Positions 1 through 9,017 of a DNA stretch of 64,000 nucleotides are shown piece after piece (the first letter of the stretch is position 1; every line of letters begins with the position of its first letter). The stretch is from PFJX01 sp031426815 (lineage in GTDB: Bacteria > Pseudomonadota > Gammaproteobacteria > Burkholderiales > Thiobacillaceae), in assembly GCA_031426815.1 (NCBI GenBank), contig JASJPG010000043.1, positions 1 through 64,000 of the forward strand, in the 5' to 3' direction. Under the pieces are notes generated by a model. It was not told the DNA's origin, ran no database searches, and saw only the letters and a list, made by a program, of their open reading frames with translations. A program made the position numbers and the translations under genes.

Positions 1-1354
1 GGTCGTTTTCCATCTGCTTGACGCCGAGGGAGATACGCTCTTTCTCGACATCGATGGCCAGCACGACCGCTTCGACTTCCTCGCCCTTGCGGTAATTGCG
101 CAGGGCTTCTTCGCCGGGCAGGCTCCAGGACAGGTCGGACAGATGGACCAGGCCATCGATGCCACCGGGCAGGCCGATGAACACACCAAAGTCGGTGATC
201 GACTTGATCTGGCCGCGCACCTTGTCGCCTTTCTTGGCGTTCATCGCAAAGTCGTCCCACGGGTTCGACTTGCACTGCTTCATGCCGAGCGAGATGCGGC
301 GACGGTCTTCGTCGATCTCCAGCACCATGACTTCGACTTCATCGCCCAGGGAAACCATCTTGGACGGGTTGACGTTCTTGTTGGTCCAGTCCATTTCGGA
401 GACGTGCACCAGACCTTCGATACCCGGCTCGATTTCCACGAAGCAGCCATAGTCGGTGAGGTTGGCAACCTTGCCGAACATGCGGGTGCCGGTGGGGTAA
501 CGACGTGACAGGCCCACCCACGGATCTTCGCCGAGTTGCTTGAGGCCCAGCGAAACGCGGTTCTTTTCCTGGTCGAACTTGAGCACCATGGCGGTGACTT
601 CGTCGCCGACGGTGACCACTTCGGAAGGATGCTTGACCCGACGCCAGGCCAGATCGGTGATGTGCAGCAGGCCATCGATGCCGCCCAGATCCACAAACGC
701 GCCGTATTCGGTGATGTTCTTGACGACGCCCTTGACGGTAGCGCCTTCCTTCAGATTGGACAGCAGGCTTTCGCGCTCGGCGCCCATGCTCTGTTCCAGC
801 ACGGCCTTGCGGGAAACCACGACGTTGTTGCGCTTGCGGTCGAGCTTGATGACCTTGAATTCAGATTCCTTGCCTTCGAACGGCGAGGTGTCCTTGATCG
901 GACGCACGTCGACCAGCGAACCGGGCAGGAAGGCGCGGATGCCGTTGCACATGACCGTGAGGCCACCCTTCACCTTGCCGTTGATCAGACCCTTGACCAC
1001 ACGGCCCTCTTCCATCGCGGCTTCCAGATCCAGCCAGGCGGCCAGACGACGGGCGCGATCGCGCGACAGCTTGGTGGCGCCGTAGCCGTCTTCGATGGAT
1101 TCGATGGCGACCTGGACAAAATCGCCGATGCTGACTTCCACTTCGCCGCGGTCGTTCTTGAACTCCTCGACGGGGATCAGGCTCTCGGACTTGAGGCCGG
1201 CGTTGACGGTGACAAAGTTATCGTCGATGCCCACCACCTCAGCGGTGATGACTTCGCCATGGCGCATTTCCTGTTTGGAAATGCTCTCTTCGAACATGGC
1301 GGCAAATGATTCGGCAAACGACTCTTCGGGTTGGGAAAGGTTAGCGGTGGTCAT
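1..1354 (-). CDS. rpsA: 30S ribosomal protein S1 (3' end outside window)
   Basis: Ribosomal protein S1 binds mRNA on the 30S subunit and helps initiate translation of structured messages. The visible 451 codons carry five successive S1 (OB-fold) repeats, at about residues 21-87, 105-171, 192-260, 277-347 and 364-434. The later ones show the typical pattern of G-x-V followed by YGAFVDLGG-IDGLLH and a closing RISLG-K. The start is the ATG whose complement is at 1352-1354. The gene runs off the left edge, so about 120 residues including the last S1 repeat are missing. It lies just downstream of cmk on the same strand, a classic proteobacterial order. Confidence 0.97.
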   Translation of the reverse strand, partial: MTTANLSQPEESFAESFAAMFEESISKQEMRHGEVITAEVVGIDDNFVTVNAGLKSESLIPVEEFKNDRGEVEVSIGDFVQVAIESIEDGYGATKLSRDRARRLAAWLDLEAAMEEGRVVKGLINGKVKGGLTVMCNGIRAFLPGSLVDVRPIKDTSPFEGKESEFKVIKLDRKRNNVVVSRKAVLEQSMGAERESLLSNLKEGATVKGVVKNITEYGAFVDLGGIDGLLHITDLAWRRVKHPSEVVTVGDEVTAMVLKFDQEKNRVSLGLKQLGEDPWVGLSRRYPTGTRMFGKVANLTDYGCFVEIEPGIEGLVHVSEMDWTNKNVNPSKMVSLGDEVEVMVLEIDEDRRRISLGMKQCKSNPWDDFAMNAKKGDKVRGQIKSITDFGVFIGLPGGIDGLVHLSDLSWSLPGEEALRNYRKGEEVEAVVLAIDVEKERISLGVKQMEND

Positions 1355-1461
1355 GAAAAAACCTGGTTAAGTCCGTGTTGCCACGGGGTTGGTTAAAAAC
1401 AAATACCGGAAGGTAGCTTTGCACTCGATCAGGGCGAGGCGGAGCGTAGCCATACGGCAGT

Positions 1462-2154
1462 TCAAGCAGCACTGCTTGCCTGTGCATACCATTGCAGCAC
1501 CTGCTGCACGGCCTGTTGAATATTCAGGCCGGTGGTATCGAGCAAAACGGCATCCGCTGTCTGTTGCAGGGGGGCGGCGCTACGTGCGGCATCGCGCGCA
1601 TCGCGCTCCTTCAAGTCCTGCAAAAGCGCGGCGAGGTTAGCATCGAAACCTTTGTCAATCAACTGCTTATAGCGTCTTTTGGCGCGTTCGTCAGCACTCG
1701 CCGTGAGGAAAACTTTGAGCGTCGCGTCGGCAAAAACGACCGAGCCCATATCGCGCCCGTCGGTCACCAGTCCGGGCGCCATGCGGAACGCGCGTTGCCG
1801 TTCCAGCAGCGCTGCACGCACGGCCGGCAGCGCGGCGATGCGCGAAGCGGCGCGGCCGGCTTCCTCGCTGCGAATCGCATCGCCGACTGGGCTACCATCT
1901 AGAAACACTTCACCGCCGTCGAAGCGCAATTGCAGGCCGCGCGCCAATGCCGCGAGAGCCGACTCATCCTCCAGCGCAACACCGGCGCCTTGCGCGGCAA
2001 AAGCGGTGACGCGATAGATCGCGCCGCTATCGAGGTAATGAAAACCGAGAGCCTGCGCCACCAGAGCGGCCACGGTGCCCTTGCCGGAAGCGGACGGGCC
2101 ATCGATGGCGATGACGGGATCGGGTCGAGCGGGGTTGGGTAAAACGTCGGTCAT
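1462..2154 (-). CDS. cmk: cytidylate kinase
   Basis: Cytosolic enzyme that phosphorylates CMP and dCMP with ATP in pyrimidine nucleotide supply. The 230-residue protein has the P-loop GPSASGKGT at about residues 19-27, the YLDSGAIYR substrate segment shortly after it, and the DGRDMGSVVF motif near the middle; the length is normal for bacterial Cmk. The frame extends two codons further to a TTG, but ATG at 2154 is the better start. It is upstream of rpsA in the same direction with a gap of about 107 bp, so the two are probably co-transcribed. Confidence 0.96.
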   Translation of the reverse strand: MTDVLPNPARPDPVIAIDGPSASGKGTVAALVAQALGFHYLDSGAIYRVTAFAAQGAGVALEDESALAALARGLQLRFDGGEVFLDGSPVGDAIRSEEAGRAASRIAALPAVRAALLERQRAFRMAPGLVTDGRDMGSVVFADATLKVFLTASADERAKRRYKQLIDKGFDANLAALLQDLKERDARDAARSAAPLQQTADAVLLDTTGLNIQQAVQQVLQWYAQASSAA

Positions 2155-2319
2155 GTGCAAAATTTCCTTGTGCGATCATCTTGGGCGCAGAACAGCCGCG
2201 CATTTTCGCCTGATTTGGCGCCGCAACGCATGCATCTCAAATGGCAAAAATCCGGATGCGTACCGATAATTGAAGTGGAGCCAAACTTTCTGCCCCACAA
2301 CCAACAAAGAGGCAAGCCG

Positions 2320-2610
2320 ATGACCACGCGTAACGAATATATCGAAAGCCTGAAGACCCATCTCGACCAGTGGAATGGCGAGATCGCCAAATGGGAAGCC
2401 AAAGCCCGGCTTGCGCAGACCGATCTGCGCATCGACTACGAAATGCATCTGGAATCTTTGCGGAAACAACGCGACGAAGCGCGGGAAAAACTGGAAACAC
2501 TGCAAAAGTCGGCCGGTGACGCCTGGCAGGATCTGGCCCAGGGCGCCGACGAAGCCTGGGCGAAGATGCGCGAAGCCTTCGAAAAGGCGAGCACCCACTT
2601 CCAGAAATAA
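2320..2610 (+). CDS. small coiled-coil protein
   Basis: A 96-residue, highly charged helical protein rich in Glu, Lys, Arg and Gln, with heptad-like spacing through most of its length (for example AKWEAKARLAQ and LRKQRDEAREKLETLQK). There is no signal peptide or membrane segment. The start at 2320 follows an AAAGAGG-type ribosome binding site; the open frame extends upstream but without a better start. It resembles the small coiled-coil proteins often annotated as sll1863-like stress proteins; the function is unknown. It lies divergent from cmk and 85 bp ahead of the glycogen operon. Confidence 0.75.
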   Translation: MTTRNEYIESLKTHLDQWNGEIAKWEAKARLAQTDLRIDYEMHLESLRKQRDEAREKLETLQKSAGDAWQDLAQGADEAWAKMREAFEKASTHFQK

Positions 2611-2695
2611 AAACCTGCCACGAGCGCGCACGCCCTGATCCGGCGTGCGTCTTTGTGTCCGGAGTCGTCCCAATTTCCCCTTTACAAGGAATTCC

Positions 2696-3937
2696 ATGAG
2701 TAACAAGAAGATCCTGGCCATGGTCATCGCGGGAGGCGAAGGTTCGCGCCTGCATCCGTTGACGGCGGAGCGCTCCAAGCCCTCGGTGCCGTTCGGCGCG
2801 CGCTATCGCATCGTCGATTTCGTGCTGTCCAACCTGGTCAATTCCGGCATTCACGCCATCTACCTGCTAGTGCAATACAAGTCGCAATCGCTGATCGAAC
2901 ACGTGCGCAAGGCCTGGGTGTTACCGCCATTGCTGCAGGAGCACTTCATCACCGTGGTGCCGCCGCAGATGCGGCGCGGGCAGGATTGGTTCCAGGGCAC
3001 GGCGGATGCGGTGTACCAGAACATCAATCTGATCCGGCAACACAGCCCGGACCTGGTATTGGTCTTCGGCGCCGATCACATCTACCGCATGGACATCCAG
3101 CAGATGGTCGCCTTCCATCTGGAGAAAGGCGCCGGCGCCACCGTCGCGGCGCTGCCGGTGCCGCTGGACCAGGCGAGCGGCTTCGGCATCATCGACGCCG
3201 ACGCCGACGGCCGTATCCGCGGCTTTCAGGAAAAACCGGCCACGCCGCCCGCCATGCCGAATCGGCCCAGCCACGCCTATGCCTCGATGGGCAATTACCT
3301 GTTCGACACGCAGGTGTTGCTGAACGCGCTGGAAAGCTGCAACGCCGCCGCTGGCCACGATTTCGGCCAGCATGTCCTGCCCAGCCTGCTCGATAGCGGC
3401 AACCTGTACGCCTACGACTTCAGCAGCAACCGCGTCCCCGGCGTGCGCGCCTATGAAGAGCCCGCCTACTGGCGCGACGTCGGCACGCTCGACGCCTACT
3501 TCTCCGCCAACATGGACGTGCTCGGACTGGAAGCCCGCTTCGATGCGTTCAATTCGCTCTGGCCGATCTTTTCCAGCAACTACCAGGGGCCGGTGGCCAA
3601 CTTCATCGACGCCCAGGTGCAACGCAGCATCGTCAGCGCCGGTTGCCTGATCAATGGCGCCAGCGTGAAGAACTCGATCCTGCGCCGCGAAGTCGTGCTC
3701 GAACCGGGTGCGGAAGTGGAAGATTGCATCATCATGGATTACGTCGTGGTGCGACGCGGCGCCAAGCTCAAACGCGTCATCGTCGACCGCTATAACGAAA
3801 TCCCGGAAGACAGCCGTATCGGCTTCGACCCGGCCGCCGACCGCGCCCGCTACAAAGTCACCGACAACGGCATCGTCGTGATTCCAGAAGGCCAACCATT
3901 CCAGACCGCGCGCACCTCGTACAGCGGAGAAAACTGA
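2696..3937 (+). CDS. glgC: glucose-1-phosphate adenylyltransferase (ADP-glucose pyrophosphorylase)
   Basis: First committed step of bacterial glycogen synthesis: ATP plus glucose 1-phosphate gives ADP-glucose plus pyrophosphate, under allosteric control. The 413-residue protein starts with the nucleotidyl-transferase signature GGEGSRLHPLTAERSKP, has VFGADHIYRMD in the catalytic domain, EEPAYWRDVGTLDAY near residue 260, and a C-terminal left-handed beta-helix (ASVKNSILRREVVLEPGAEV). The start at 2696 is chosen because AAGGA sits 5 bases upstream and the protein then begins like other GlgC. Its TGA stop overlaps the glgX ATG by one base, so translation is probably coupled. Confidence 0.97.
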   Translation: MSNKKILAMVIAGGEGSRLHPLTAERSKPSVPFGARYRIVDFVLSNLVNSGIHAIYLLVQYKSQSLIEHVRKAWVLPPLLQEHFITVVPPQMRRGQDWFQGTADAVYQNINLIRQHSPDLVLVFGADHIYRMDIQQMVAFHLEKGAGATVAALPVPLDQASGFGIIDADADGRIRGFQEKPATPPAMPNRPSHAYASMGNYLFDTQVLLNALESCNAAAGHDFGQHVLPSLLDSGNLYAYDFSSNRVPGVRAYEEPAYWRDVGTLDAYFSANMDVLGLEARFDAFNSLWPIFSSNYQGPVANFIDAQVQRSIVSAGCLINGASVKNSILRREVVLEPGAEVEDCIIMDYVVVRRGAKLKRVIVDRYNEIPEDSRIGFDPAADRARYKVTDNGIVVIPEGQPFQTARTSYSGEN

Positions 3938-6084
3938 TGGCGCATTTCACCGTCTGGCCCGGCCACCCTTATCCGCTGGGCGCGACCTGGGATGGCGAAG
4001 GCGTCAATTTCGCGCTGTTCTCGGAACACGCCGAAAAAGTGGAGTTGTGTCTGTTCGACGCCAAGGGCCGCCGCGAAATCGAGCGCGTGGCCTTGCCGGA
4101 ACAAACCGACCAGGTCTGGCACGGCTACCTGCCACAAGTGCGGCCCGGCCAGCTCTATGGCTACCGGGTGCATGGCCCGTACGATCCGGAAGCCGGCCAG
4201 CGCTTCAACCCGAACAAGCTGTTGATCGACCCGTACGCCAAATCCATCGTCGGCCGCATGGCCTGGTCCGACGCCCATTTCGGCTACCGCGTCGGGCATC
4301 GGCGCGAAGACCTGTCGTTCGACCGCCGCGACAGTGCCGCCGGCATGCCCAAATGCCAGGTCATCGACTCCGCCTTCACCTGGGGCAACGACCGGCCGCC
4401 GGCGATTCCGTGGCACGACACGGTGATCCACGAACTGCATGTCAAAGGCTTCACCCAGTTGCATCCGGAGGTGCCGCCGCATCTGCGCGGCACCTATGCC
4501 GGCCTGGCCACCGCGCCGGTGATCGAGCACCTGAAGCGGCTCGGCGTTACGGCGGTGGAACTGATGCCGGTGCACGCCTTCGTAGATGACCGCCATCTGG
4601 TCGAAAAAGGGCTGCGCAATTACTGGGGCTACAACTCGGTCGGCTACTTCGCGCCGGACTCGCGCTATCTCTCCAGCGCCAGCACCGACAATCCGGTCGG
4701 CGAATTCAAGACCATGGTCAAGACGCTGCATTCGGCCGGCATCGAAGTCATTCTCGACGTGGTCTACAACCACACCGCGGAAGGCAACCAGCTCGGTCCG
4801 ACCCTGTGTTTCCGCGGCATCGACAACGCCGCCTATTACCGCCTGATGCCCGACGAACCGCGTTACTACCGCGACTACACCGGCTGCGGCAATACGCTCA
4901 ACATGCTGCATCCACGCGTGCTGCAGCTGATCATGGATTCGCTGCGCTACTGGATTCTGGAAATGCACGTCGACGGTTTCCGCTTCGACCTGGCCTCGGC
5001 GTTGGCGCGCGAACTGCACGAAGTCGACCGCCTCTCCGCGTTCTTCGACATCATTCACCAGGACCCGGTCATCTCGCAGGTCAAACTGATCGCTGAACCC
5101 TGGGATCTCGGCGAAGGTGGCTATCAGGTCGGCAACTTCCCAATCGGCTGGACTGAATGGAACGGCAAATACCGCGATGCCGTGCGCGCCTTCTGGAAAG
5201 GCGAGGGCGGCCGCATCGGCGAACTGGCCTACCGGCTCACGGGCTCATCCGACCTGTACGGCCGCGAAAGCCGGCGCCCCTACGCCAGCATCAATTTCAT
5301 CACCGCGCACGACGGCTTCAGCCTGCGCGACCTGGTCAGCTACAACGACAAGCACAACACCGCCAACGGCGAGGACAACCGCGACGGCGAGTCGCACAAC
5401 CTGTCGTGGAACTGCGGCGCCGAAGGCCCCAGCGACGACTTCAAGATTGGCATCCTGCGCGCCCGCCAGCGCCGCAATCTGATCGCCACGCTGCTGTTCT
5501 CGCAAGGCGTGCCGATGCTGCTGGCCGGCGACGAACTCGGCCGCAGTCAGCTCGGCAACAACAACGCCTATTGCCAGGACAACCCGTTGAGCTGGGTGAA
5601 CTGGCAGCTCGAAGAAGAAGATCAGCATTTCCTCGACTTCATCCGGCGCATGATCAAGTTGCGTCACGACCATCCCATCTTCCGCCGCCGCAAGTTTTTC
5701 GAAGGCCGCCCGATCCATGGCGGCGCGGTGAAGGACATCGCCTGGCACAACCCGAACGGCAGCGAAATGAGCGAGGAGGAATGGAACCAACATTTCGCGC
5801 GCAGCCTCTGTGTCTATCTGTCCGGCAGCGCGCTGGACGAGTGCGACCGCCACGGCCAACCGATCAAGGACAACGATTTCCTGCTGCTGATCAACGCCCA
5901 TTACGAAATGATTCCGTTCCAGTTGCCGCCTTACGCCGGCAATCGAGACTGGCTATGCATCCTGGATACCGCCTATGCCAACGGACTTGCCATCGACGGC
6001 AGCTTCGCGAGCGGCAGCATCTTTCCGCTGCAAGGCCGTTCGCTGGCATTGCTGACCCGCCCGAACCAGACGAAACCGACATGA
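3937..6084 (+). CDS. glgX: glycogen debranching enzyme GlgX
   Basis: Glycoside hydrolase family 13 isoamylase-type enzyme that cleaves alpha-1,6 branches of glycogen. An N-terminal CBM48 domain (about residues 8-100) is followed by the catalytic barrel. The three catalytic acids are visible: Asp351 in DGFRFD, Glu387 in IAEPWD and Asp459 in TAHDGF, together with VVYNHTAEG upstream. The length (715 residues) fits the GlgX/TreX family. It is the middle gene of glgC-glgX-malQ, overlapping both neighbours (1 and 4 bases). A glycogen synthase is not in this window. Confidence 0.96.
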   Translation: MAHFTVWPGHPYPLGATWDGEGVNFALFSEHAEKVELCLFDAKGRREIERVALPEQTDQVWHGYLPQVRPGQLYGYRVHGPYDPEAGQRFNPNKLLIDPYAKSIVGRMAWSDAHFGYRVGHRREDLSFDRRDSAAGMPKCQVIDSAFTWGNDRPPAIPWHDTVIHELHVKGFTQLHPEVPPHLRGTYAGLATAPVIEHLKRLGVTAVELMPVHAFVDDRHLVEKGLRNYWGYNSVGYFAPDSRYLSSASTDNPVGEFKTMVKTLHSAGIEVILDVVYNHTAEGNQLGPTLCFRGIDNAAYYRLMPDEPRYYRDYTGCGNTLNMLHPRVLQLIMDSLRYWILEMHVDGFRFDLASALARELHEVDRLSAFFDIIHQDPVISQVKLIAEPWDLGEGGYQVGNFPIGWTEWNGKYRDAVRAFWKGEGGRIGELAYRLTGSSDLYGRESRRPYASINFITAHDGFSLRDLVSYNDKHNTANGEDNRDGESHNLSWNCGAEGPSDDFKIGILRARQRRNLIATLLFSQGVPMLLAGDELGRSQLGNNNAYCQDNPLSWVNWQLEEEDQHFLDFIRRMIKLRHDHPIFRRRKFFEGRPIHGGAVKDIAWHNPNGSEMSEEEWNQHFARSLCVYLSGSALDECDRHGQPIKDNDFLLLINAHYEMIPFQLPPYAGNRDWLCILDTAYANGLAIDGSFASGSIFPLQGRSLALLTRPNQTKPT

Positions 6085-8282
6085 ACACGCCCTCATCCTT
6101 GCGCCAACTGGCCGACCTGGCCGGCATCGTCGCCGAATACCACGACATCTGGGGCAACGCCCACGCCGCCTCCGATGCCACGCGGCGCGGCCTGCTGCAG
6201 GCGATGGGCATCGCCTGCGCCGACGATGCGGAAATCGCCGCCTCGCTGCACCGCTGGCAGATGCGGCGCTGGCATCGCCGTCTCGCCCCGGTACAGGTCG
6301 CGCCGGCCGAGCAGCCGCTACGCATCCGCCTGCAACTGCCGCACAGCGAAATGGCGCAGCGCCAGCGCTGGACGCTGACGCTGGAACACGGCGAGATCCT
6401 CGCCGGCGAGTTCCAGCCCGCCGACCTGGCGCAGCTGGAAGCGACCGACATCGACGGCGCGCCATGGCACGCTCTCGGCCTCGATCTGCCGGCGCTGGCC
6501 GCGACCGGCTATCACCGCTTGCAGATTGGCGAATCGAACGAAACGCTCAGCCTGATCGTGCATCCGCCGCGCTGCCATCGACCGCCGGCGCTGGACGCGG
6601 ACCGGCGCGTCTGGGGCCTGTCGGTGCAGCTCTACGGCGTGCGTTCCGGTCGCAACTGGGGCATCGGCGACTTCACCGATCTGCGCGGCCTGATCGAATG
6701 GGCGGCGCACGCCGGTGCCGACCTGGTCGGGGTCAACCCGTTGCACGCGCTGTTCCCGCACAACCCGCGCCACGCCAGCCCGTACAGCCCGTCCAGCCGG
6801 GAATTCCTCAACACGTTGTATATCGATGTCGAAGCCGTCGCGGAATATGCCGAATGCGCCGGCACCCGCGTCATTGTCGAAACGGAAGATTTCCAGGCCC
6901 GATTGCGCGCGCTGCGCGACGCCGAACTGGTCGATTACGCCAGCGTCGCACAACTCAAATCGACCATGCTCGACCGCCTGTATCGCCACTTCCGCAAGCG
7001 TCACCTCGCTAACGACACCCCGGACACCCCGCGCGCGCAGGCTTTCCGCACCTTTCAGGCAGAAGGCGGCAGCGATCTGGCCCGCTTTGCCCTCTACCAC
7101 GCCATACAGGAACACCTCTACGCGCAAGACGCCAACAACTGGGGCTGGCCGGTCTGGCCGGATGCATTGCGCGACCCGGCTTCCCCTGCCGTAGCCGCAT
7201 TCGCCGCCGAACAGCGGGATCGCATCGAATACTTCCAGTACCTGCAATGGCTCGCCGCCACGCAACTGGAAGCGGCCGGCGCGCTGGCGCAGGCGCAAGG
7301 CATGGGCATCGGCCTGTACCAGGATGTCGCCGTCGGCGTCGATCTCGGCGGCGCCGACACCTGGGCCAACCGCGACCTGTATGCCATCGGCGCGCGCATC
7401 GGCTGCCCGCCGGACGACTTCAGCCTGATGGGCCAGGACTGGGGCTTGCCGCCGTGGATTCCGGAACGCCTGCACGAACGGGCCTACGCGCCGTTCATCG
7501 CCATGCTGCGCGCCAACATGCGCGGCGCCGGCGCACTGCGCCTGGATCACGTCATGGGATTGATGCGGCTGTACTGGGCGCCGCCCGGCGAAGATGCGCG
7601 CGCCGGCGCTTACCTGAACTACCCGCTGGCCGATCTGCTCGGCATCCTGGCGCTGGAAAGCCAGCGCAACCAGTGCCTGATCGTCGGCGAAGATCTTGGC
7701 ACCGTGCCCGACGCGGTGCGCGGCGCGCTGCACGACCTCGGCGTGCTGTCCTATCGCCTGTTCTATTTCGAGCGCAACTACGGCAACGAGAACCACGGCG
7801 CCTTCAAGCTGCCGCGCGAATACCCCGAGCAGGCCCTGGTTGCCGGCAGCACGCACGACCTGCCGACACTGGCCGGCTTCTGGCGGGGCGCCGATATCGA
7901 ATTGCGCACTTCGCTCGGGCTGTATCCCAGCGACGAGCAGCGCCACCGGCAAATCGAAGAACGTGCCCAGGACAAGGCGCGCCTGCTGACCGCCCTGGCG
8001 CAGGAAGATCTGCTGCCGGCCGGCATGTCGCGCGACCCGGCCGAAGTGCCGGAAATGACGCCAGCCCTGCTGCGCGCCATCCAGCGCTACCTCGCCCGCA
8101 CTCCGTCCAAACTGGCCATGCTGCAGGCCGAAGACCTGCTCGGCCAGAACGAACAGGCCAACCTGCCCGGCACCGTCGAGCAGCATCCCAACTGGCAGCG
8201 CAAGCTCAAGCTGGACATCGAGGCCTGGGCGGCCAATAGTGATATCAATGAAATCGTTACCGCCTTCAATGCCGAGCGTTGA
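6081..8282 (+). CDS. malQ: 4-alpha-glucanotransferase (amylomaltase)
   Basis: GH77 enzyme that transfers maltodextrin segments between glucans, working beside GlgX in glycogen and maltodextrin turnover. The 733-residue protein has the GH77 triad: Asp489 in LRLDHVMGL, Glu537 in IVGEDLGTVP and Asp593 in STHDLPTLAG. YGVRSGRNWGIGDFTDL and NPLHALFP mark the start of the catalytic barrel, after an N-terminal extension of about 150 residues as in Escherichia coli MalQ. The start at 6081 overlaps the glgX stop (ATGA); the frame stays open far upstream but that part is a shadow of glgX. Confidence 0.96.
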   Translation: MNTPSSLRQLADLAGIVAEYHDIWGNAHAASDATRRGLLQAMGIACADDAEIAASLHRWQMRRWHRRLAPVQVAPAEQPLRIRLQLPHSEMAQRQRWTLTLEHGEILAGEFQPADLAQLEATDIDGAPWHALGLDLPALAATGYHRLQIGESNETLSLIVHPPRCHRPPALDADRRVWGLSVQLYGVRSGRNWGIGDFTDLRGLIEWAAHAGADLVGVNPLHALFPHNPRHASPYSPSSREFLNTLYIDVEAVAEYAECAGTRVIVETEDFQARLRALRDAELVDYASVAQLKSTMLDRLYRHFRKRHLANDTPDTPRAQAFRTFQAEGGSDLARFALYHAIQEHLYAQDANNWGWPVWPDALRDPASPAVAAFAAEQRDRIEYFQYLQWLAATQLEAAGALAQAQGMGIGLYQDVAVGVDLGGADTWANRDLYAIGARIGCPPDDFSLMGQDWGLPPWIPERLHERAYAPFIAMLRANMRGAGALRLDHVMGLMRLYWAPPGEDARAGAYLNYPLADLLGILALESQRNQCLIVGEDLGTVPDAVRGALHDLGVLSYRLFYFERNYGNENHGAFKLPREYPEQALVAGSTHDLPTLAGFWRGADIELRTSLGLYPSDEQRHRQIEERAQDKARLLTALAQEDLLPAGMSRDPAEVPEMTPALLRAIQRYLARTPSKLAMLQAEDLLGQNEQANLPGTVEQHPNWQRKLKLDIEAWAANSDINEIVTAFNAER

Positions 8283-8361
8283 ACGCGGCTATGTTCGGAT
8301 GCCCGATCAAGGTAAAACCGTAATACGCCCGCAGCAAACTTCACTTTCCTGGAGACACAAG

Positions 8362-8949
8362 ATGATCAGATGCAAACCCGTATTCGCCGCCACCCTGCTC
8401 AGCCTGACCGCGTTGCTGTTTGGTACGGCAGCCCAGGCCGCGCCGGAGCTGAAGGCCTCGGCGAGCGAGGTGACGGTGGGTGAAACCATCCAGATCGACG
8501 CTGCGTCCGGTTCCTCGATGATTCCGGTGTATGCCAAGGAATGGAACGTCTCGTCGCAATTCAGCCTGATTTCCGCCAGCCGCACCGGCGCCAAGGTCAA
8601 GGCAGTGTCCGCCGGCACCGGCACGGTTTCCGCCAACGTCAACCTGAAAGACCTGGCCGTCACCATCAAGGTCTACGCGCCGGAACCGGTCGCCGCCGCC
8701 CCGGTCGCTCCGCCGCAGGAAGTCGCCGCCATGCCGGCGGCGCCCAAACTGAGCGCTTGTCAGCAGGAAATGGTCGAACGCAAGCGTGAAATCGCGCAGG
8801 ACTTCAACGAGGCGCGCTACGACGACGCCCGCGCAAAACTGCTCGACATGAAAAAAGCCTGGCTCAACGACAGCCGCTGGGCGGATGCCCTGCTGGGCGC
8901 CATCGACAAGCTGGCGCCGCTGGCGGCCAGTGCCCCCGCCGCGCATTGA
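8362..8949 (+). CDS. secreted protein with an Ig-like (Big2-type) domain
   Basis: A 195-residue exported protein. The first ~25 residues form a clear signal peptide (ATLLSLTALLFGTAAQAAP, cleavage likely after AQA). Residues ~27-105 look like a bacterial Ig-like fold (ELKASASEVTVGETIQI...). An Ala/Pro-rich linker follows, then a helical C-terminal segment with one Cys (KLSACQQEMVERKREI). The start follows GGAGA and is favoured over an upstream in-frame start. It lies between malQ and hoxF; I see no functional link to either. Function unknown. Confidence 0.75.
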   Translation: MIRCKPVFAATLLSLTALLFGTAAQAAPELKASASEVTVGETIQIDAASGSSMIPVYAKEWNVSSQFSLISASRTGAKVKAVSAGTGTVSANVNLKDLAVTIKVYAPEPVAAAPVAPPQEVAAMPAAPKLSACQQEMVERKREIAQDFNEARYDDARAKLLDMKKAWLNDSRWADALLGAIDKLAPLAASAPAAH

Positions 8950-9017
8950 TGCATGCGGCACAGCTAACCTGACGGCGTCTGCGCCAGTGGTGCAGCGCCC
9001 GGCAGAGGGAGAATCGG